A stretch of 64,000 nt of DNA from an uncultured Massilia sp. (GTDB lineage Bacteria > Pseudomonadota > Gammaproteobacteria > Burkholderiales > Burkholderiaceae), in NCBI GenBank assembly GCA_946481275.1, contig CAMLMV010000011.1, forward strand, positions 62,001 to 126,000, read 5' to 3'. This document shows, piece after piece, positions 60,191 through 64,000 of the stretch. The notes beneath the pieces were generated by a model. The model saw nothing but the letters and a program-made list of their open reading frames with translations. It was not told the origin of the DNA and made no database searches. The position numbers were made by a program, and so were the translations under genes. Position 1 is the first letter of the stretch; each line of letters opens with the position of its first letter.

Positions 60191-60336
60191 ATTCGGGGTC
60201 AGAGCACGTTTTCCAATGGGGTGATAACGCTCCATCGATCAATTGATTCGCCATGGCGCCGCTCAGCCCTCCCTCTCAGTCAGCAAGTTTGTCTGGCAAC
60301 CGATCAATTATCCGAAAAAGTGCTCTGACCCCGAAT
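60191..60336. repeat. Inverted repeat element (REP/REPIN-like), copy 2
   Basis: ATTCGGGGTCAGAGCAC at 60191-60207 faces its reverse complement at 60320-60336, with about 112 unrelated bases between. It is the same 17-mer as at 45206-45406, here as a single pair. It occupies the 344-base gap between accD and trpA, between the trp terminator and the accD start. The rest of the gap shows nothing else clear. Confidence 0.85.
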
Positions 60337-60344
60337 CTGGGCAA

Positions 60345-60369
60345 TAAAAAACCGGGGCGAGCCCCGGTT
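60345..60369 (-). terminator. Terminator of trpFBA
   Basis: AACCGGGGC and GCCCCGGTT arms with a short loop; on the minus strand TTTTTTATT follows. It begins 21 bases after the trpA stop and precedes the repeat element. Confidence 0.88.
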
Positions 60370-60389
60370 CGTTGCGCGCTGCGGATGGA

Positions 60390-61190
60390 TCAGCGAGCGT
60401 CCAATGCCTCCCGGATCCCGGCCACGAAGGTGCGTACGGCCGCCGGGCCCTGCTCTTTCGGCGTATTTTCCAGCTCCTGGATGATGCGGCTGCCGATGAC
60501 GACCGCGTCGGCGACGCTGGCCACCGATTTCGCCGTCTGCGCGTCGCGGATGCCGAAGCCCACGCCGATCGGCAGCTTGACGTGCTCGCGGATCGCGGCC
60601 ACGCGCTTGGCCACGTCGGCCGTGTCGATGCCGCCGGCACCCGTCACACCCTTCAGCGACACGTAGTAGCTGAAGCCGCTGCCATGGCGCGCCACCTGCT
60701 TCACGCGCTCGGTGGTCGACGTCGGCGCGAGCAGGAAAATCATGTCGAGACCGTTGGCCTTCATCTCGGCCGCGAACGCTTCGCATTCTTCCGGCGGGTA
60801 GTCGACGACGATGGCGCCGTCGGCACCGGCCGCCTTGGCCCGGCGGACGAATTCGCCCTGGCCCATGCGCTCGATCGGGTTCGCATAACCCATCAGCACG
60901 ACCGGGGTGTGCTGGTTCGTTTTGCGGAATTCGGCGACGTAGCCGAACACGTCGGTCATGCTGACGCCGAAGGTGAGCGCTCGCTCGCAGGCGCGCTGGA
61001 TGACGGGGCCTTCCGCCATCGGGTCGGAGAACGGGACGCCCAGTTCGAGGACGTCGGCGCCGCCTTCCACGAGGGCGTGCAGCAGCGGGACGGTCAGTTC
61101 CGGGGCCGGGTCGCCAGCGGTGATGAAGGTGACGAGGCCGGTCTTGCCCTCTTCCTTGAGGGCAGCGAAGGTTTGTGCGATACGGGACAT
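60390..61190 (-). CDS. trpA: Tryptophan synthase alpha chain
   Basis: Cleaves indole-glycerol phosphate to indole and glyceraldehyde 3-phosphate within the TrpA2B2 complex. The product is 266 residues, a TIM barrel. Catalytic Glu is in [19 protein letters not shown] with the Asp in the same stretch; [13 protein letters not shown] and the phosphate motif [11 protein letters not shown] follow. It lies 166 bases after trpB, an unusually long gap that holds an inverted repeat. Confidence 0.96.
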   Translation of the reverse strand: MSRIAQTFAALKEEGKTGLVTFITAGDPAPELTVPLLHALVEGGADVLELGVPFSDPMAEGPVIQRACERALTFGVSMTDVFGYVAEFRKTNQHTPVVLMGYANPIERMGQGEFVRRAKAAGADGAIVVDYPPEECEAFAAEMKANGLDMIFLLAPTSTTERVKQVARHGSGFSYYVSLKGVTGAGGIDTADVAKRVAAIREHVKLPIGVGFGIRDAQTAKSVASVADAVVIGSRIIQELENTPKEQGPAAVRTFVAGIREALDAR

Positions 61191-61257
61191 GCTGTTATTC
61201 CTTATTCTGTGGTTGCAAACGATGGGGCACGTCGAGAAACCTGCTGCGCGTTGCAGC

Positions 61258-61309
61258 TTTGGCCTGCGATGCTCGCTGTACTCTCGTACAGCTGCGCTTC
61301 TCGGCCAAA
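61258..61309. repeat. Nested inverted repeat between trpB and trpA
   Basis: Outer arms TTTGGCC (61258-61264) and GGCCAAA (61303-61309), extended by GCAG/CTGC outside, enclose inner arms GCTGTAC (61275-61281) and GTACAGC (61286-61292) with loop TCTC. The structure resembles an intergenic palindromic repeat unit rather than a terminator, as no T-run follows. Confidence 0.65.
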
Positions 61310-61356
61310 TCTGCTGCCGCTCGCGACGGTTCTTCGAGGTCCCCGTTGATTGGGTC

Positions 61357-62613
61357 TCAGCCGAAGTTGAGTCCCGCCCGTTGCGCCACGGTGTGCATGT
61401 CCTTGTCGCCGCGGCCCGACAGGTTCACCAGGATGATCTGGTCCTTGGGCAGGGTCGGCGCCAGCTTGGCGGCGTAGGCGATCGCGTGCGACGATTCCAG
61501 CGCGGGGATGATGCCCTCGATGCGGCAGCAGTCGTGGAAGGCGGCCAGCGCCTCGTCGTCCGTGATCGACACGTACTCGGCACGCTGGCTGTCCTTCAGC
61601 CACGCGTGTTCCGGACCGACGCCCGGATAATCCAGGCCCGCCGAGACCGAATGCGTCTCGATGATCTGGCCGTGCTCGTCCTGCAGCAGGTAGGTCCGGT
61701 TGCCGTGCAGGACGCCGGGGAAGCCGGCCGTCAGGGACGCCGCGTGCTTGCCGGAGTCGAGGCCCTCGCCCGCCGCCTCGACGCCCACGAGCTTCACGCC
61801 CGGCTCGTCGATGTACGGATAAAAGATGCCCATCGCGTTCGAGCCGCCGCCGATGCAGGCGACGACGTAGTCCGGCTGGCGGCCCGTCATCTGCGGCATC
61901 TGCACGCGGCATTCCTCGCCGATCACGGACTGGAAGTCGCGCACCATCATCGGATACGGGTGCGGACCGGCGACCGTGCCGATGATGTAGAACGTGTTCT
62001 CGATGTTCGTGACCCAGTCGCGCATCGCTTCGTTGAGCGCGTCCTTCAGCGTCCTGGAACCGGATTCCACCGGCACGACGGTCGCGCCCAGCAGCTTCAT
62101 GCGGTAGACGTTCTGCGCCTGGCGCTTGACGTCCTCGCTGCCCATGTAGATGACGCATTCGAGGCCGAAGCGGGCGCAGATCGTGGCCGTCGCGACGCCG
62201 TGCTGGCCGGCGCCCGTCTCGGCGATGATGCGCGGCTTGCCCATGCGTTTCGCGAGCAGCGCCTGGCCGATCACGTTGTTGATCTTGTGGGCGCCCGTGT
62301 GGTTCAGGTCTTCGCGCTTGAAGAAGATCTGCGCGCCGCGATTTTCCTTAGCGTTCTGCTCCGACCAGCGCTTGGCGTGGTAGACGGGCGACGGACGGCC
62401 GACGAAGTGCGCCAGCTCGTAGCGGAATTCTTCGAGGAATTCGGGATCCTGGCTGTAGCGCGCGTACGCGTCGTTCAGCTCGGCCAGCGCGTGGCTGAGC
62501 GTCTCGGCGACGAACGAGCCGCCGTATTGGCCGAAGTGGCCGGTGGTGTCCGGCAGTTGATAGTCGGGGGTCTTGAACAGCGCCTGGGCGCCTTTAACTT
62601 GATTGGCTTTCAT
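61357..62613 (-). CDS. trpB: Tryptophan synthase beta chain
   Basis: PLP enzyme joining indole and serine to make tryptophan, 418 residues. It has [15 protein letters not shown], the PLP lysine in [30 protein letters not shown], the phosphate motif [12 protein letters not shown], and [12 protein letters not shown] near the end. Its start overlaps the end of trpF by 20 bases, so translation is probably coupled. Confidence 0.97.
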   Translation of the reverse strand: MKANQVKGAQALFKTPDYQLPDTTGHFGQYGGSFVAETLSHALAELNDAYARYSQDPEFLEEFRYELAHFVGRPSPVYHAKRWSEQNAKENRGAQIFFKREDLNHTGAHKINNVIGQALLAKRMGKPRIIAETGAGQHGVATATICARFGLECVIYMGSEDVKRQAQNVYRMKLLGATVVPVESGSRTLKDALNEAMRDWVTNIENTFYIIGTVAGPHPYPMMVRDFQSVIGEECRVQMPQMTGRQPDYVVACIGGGSNAMGIFYPYIDEPGVKLVGVEAAGEGLDSGKHAASLTAGFPGVLHGNRTYLLQDEHGQIIETHSVSAGLDYPGVGPEHAWLKDSQRAEYVSITDDEALAAFHDCCRIEGIIPALESSHAIAYAAKLAPTLPKDQIILVNLSGRGDKDMHTVAQRAGLNFG

Positions 62614-63289
62614 GATGTGTCTGACTCAAAAGGGTGGCATCGCCTGCCCGCACCGCGTCGATGAACGCGGCAATCTTGCGGGCATCCTTGATCCCCTTCG
62701 CCGCCTCGACACCGCTACTGATGTCGACCGCGAAGGGGCGTACTTGCGCCACCGCGCCAGTCACGTTGTGTACGCTCAAGCCACCACTCAAAACGACCCG
62801 AGGCGCGAGCTCTTTTGGAATAAGAGACCAATCGAAAACCTTTCCTGCGCCGCCGTAGGCATCCACGTACGTGTCGAGCAGCAAACCCGAGAACCAGGGA
62901 GAAGCGGCGCGGTATTGAGCTTCCGATTCTAGCAAATCGGCGGGGGTCGTGTCAGGTTTTACCCGGAATGCCCGCGTGAACGGCCTCTGCACGGCCTGCG
63001 CCAGTTGCGCGCATGCCTCCGGCGTCTCGTCGCCATGGAATTGCAGCAGCGACACCGGACCGGCCGCGACGACCGCGCGCACCTCGTCCACGGTCGCGTT
63101 GACGAACAGCGCGACGGCGTTCACGTACGGCGGCAGTTCACGGGCCAGCTCGGCGTAGCGCTCGTGCGTGACGTAGCGCGGGCTCTTCGGATAGAACACG
63201 AAGCCCAGGGCGTCGGCGCCGGCATCGACGGCAGCGTGCAGGTCTTGTTCGCGGGTGATGCCGCAGATCTTGATTCGGGTACGGGGCAT
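62594..63289 (-). CDS. trpF: Phosphoribosylanthranilate isomerase
   Basis: Isomerises phosphoribosylanthranilate in tryptophan synthesis, a TIM barrel of 231 residues. The catalytic Cys is in [13 protein letters not shown] and the Asp in [25 protein letters not shown] and [10 protein letters not shown] are also typical. It starts nine bases after truA and overlaps trpB. Confidence 0.94.
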   Translation of the reverse strand: MPRTRIKICGITREQDLHAAVDAGADALGFVFYPKSPRYVTHERYAELARELPPYVNAVALFVNATVDEVRAVVAAGPVSLLQFHGDETPEACAQLAQAVQRPFTRAFRVKPDTTPADLLESEAQYRAASPWFSGLLLDTYVDAYGGAGKVFDWSLIPKELAPRVVLSGGLSVHNVTGAVAQVRPFAVDISSGVEAAKGIKDARKIAAFIDAVRAGDATLLSQTHHESQSS

Positions 63290-63298
63290 AGCGGAATG

Positions 63299-64000
63299 TC
63301 AGAGCCAGGGAAGCGGCGGCGCCGGCTCCTGCGGCAGCCCCCACTTCGGATCGTAGTCGATTGTAGCAAGGTACAGCCCATCGGGCATGAAGGTGGGCGC
63401 CGCGGCGTCGCGCGAGCGTGCGTCCAGCACCTCGGCCATCCAGCCCGGCTCGTTGCGGCCGGTCCCCACGTAGATCAGCGAGCCGACGATGTTGCGCACC
63501 ATGTGATGCAGGAACGCGGACGCGCGCACCGTGAACACGATGATGTCGCCCGTCCGTTCGATCTTCACCTCGTGCATCTGCTTGACCGGCGAATTCGCCT
63601 GGCAGCCGGATGCGCGGAAGCTGGAAAAGTCGTGCGTGCCGATCAGGTGCGCGGCCGCTTCCCGCATGCGCTTGACGTCGAGCGGGCGGAACACCCAGCC
63701 GGCGCGTCCGGCCAGCAGCGCGGACGGGTTGGCGTGGTTGTACAGCACGTAGTGATACGTGCGCGAGCGGGCCGAGAAGCGGGCGTGGAAATCCTGGCCT
63801 TCGGCGTCCGGCGCGACCACGTGCGCCCAGCGCACGACGATCGACTCGGGCAGGAACGCGTTCGTGCCGCGCACCCACGATTGCGGTGCGCGGTCGAGGT
63901 CCGTGTCGAAATGGACGACCTGCTCGATGGCGTGGACGCCGGCGTCGGTGCGGCCGGCGCACGTCGTCGCGAGCGTCGTGCAGGCAAATTTCTCGAGCGC
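63299..64000 (-). CDS. truA: tRNA pseudouridine synthase A (5' end outside window)
   Basis: Makes pseudouridine at positions 38-40 of the tRNA anticodon arm. The frame is open to base 64000, giving 233 residues; about 30 N-terminal residues are missing. The catalytic Asp lies in [16 protein letters not shown], followed by [25 protein letters not shown] and [20 protein letters not shown]. It heads the visible part of the truA-trpFBA cluster, the usual arrangement in Burkholderiales. Confidence 0.95.
   Translation of the reverse strand, partial: ALEKFACTTLATTCAGRTDAGVHAIEQVVHFDTDLDRAPQSWVRGTNAFLPESIVVRWAHVVAPDAEGQDFHARFSARSRTYHYVLYNHANPSALLAGRAGWVFRPLDVKRMREAAAHLIGTHDFSSFRASGCQANSPVKQMHEVKIERTGDIIVFTVRASAFLHHMVRNIVGSLIYVGTGRNEPGWMAEVLDARSRDAAAPTFMPDGLYLATIDYDPKWGLPQEPAPPLPWL

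Noticed and set aside
1..64000. tRNA, rRNA, CRISPR array, prophage or intact insertion sequence
   Set aside because: All intergenic stretches were read on both strands. No spaced identical repeats of CRISPR type, no transposase or integrase, and no tRNA-like cloverleaf were found.

Overview
The window looks like chromosomal DNA of a high-GC betaproteobacterium of the Burkholderiales, most likely the Oxalobacteraceae (Massilia/Telluria/Duganella type). The evidence is the gene order truA-trpF-trpB-trpA-accD-folC-dedD-cvpA-purF-metZ, the rpsF-priB-rpsR-rplI operon followed by dnaB, adjacent alaA-hom, bcp next to phoH, and strong third-position G/C. Most genes are housekeeping. No rRNA, tRNA, CRISPR array, prophage or intact insertion sequence was seen. 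The species call is inference.

Layout. 1-4060: a C4-dicarboxylate unit read leftward (dctA, a porin, dctB cut by the window edge), with a sigma-54-type promoter and an inverted repeat in front. 4168-9647: a signalling cluster holding an AraC/TPR regulator, a NarL-type response regulator, a large TPR hybrid histidine kinase and an orphan gene that may resemble a type III secretion accessory protein. 9859-12555: a HypT-like LysR regulator and a hipBA module with four evenly spaced operators. 12783-17126: glutamate dehydrogenase, a small unknown ORF, and the alaA-hom operon. 17315-24991: a lipid A aminoarabinose (arn) cluster in which ArnA is encoded by two separate genes. 25028-27537: Bcp peroxiredoxin and a PIN-PhoH ATPase.

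27601-34049 is a two-partner secretion operon (tpsB, tpsA, then a FecR-domain gene overlapping the end of tpsA). The TpsA exoprotein ends in 14 consecutive C-x8-C units, the most unusual protein feature in the window. 34238-41892 holds two divergent signalling units: GAF/HD-GYP plus a CHASE2 nucleotide cyclase on one side, and a metallo-beta-lactamase-fold protein, a GAF-fused PilB/GspE-like ATPase and a lipoprotein on the other, with a perfect palindrome between them. 41958-45071 is a pullulanase lipoprotein.

45206-53321 runs through a nested repeat element, the pit/phoU-like pair, dnaB (possibly leaderless), the S6-PriB-S18-L9 operon and lexA with a clear SOS box. It then reaches a debris zone with a truncated rRNA methyltransferase gene and a stray lexA fragment, followed by two small secreted-protein genes. 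53386-64000 is the conserved metZ-to-truA cluster, all read leftward, with a second copy of the dispersed repeat between trpA and accD and several strong hairpins between genes. truA is cut by the right window edge.
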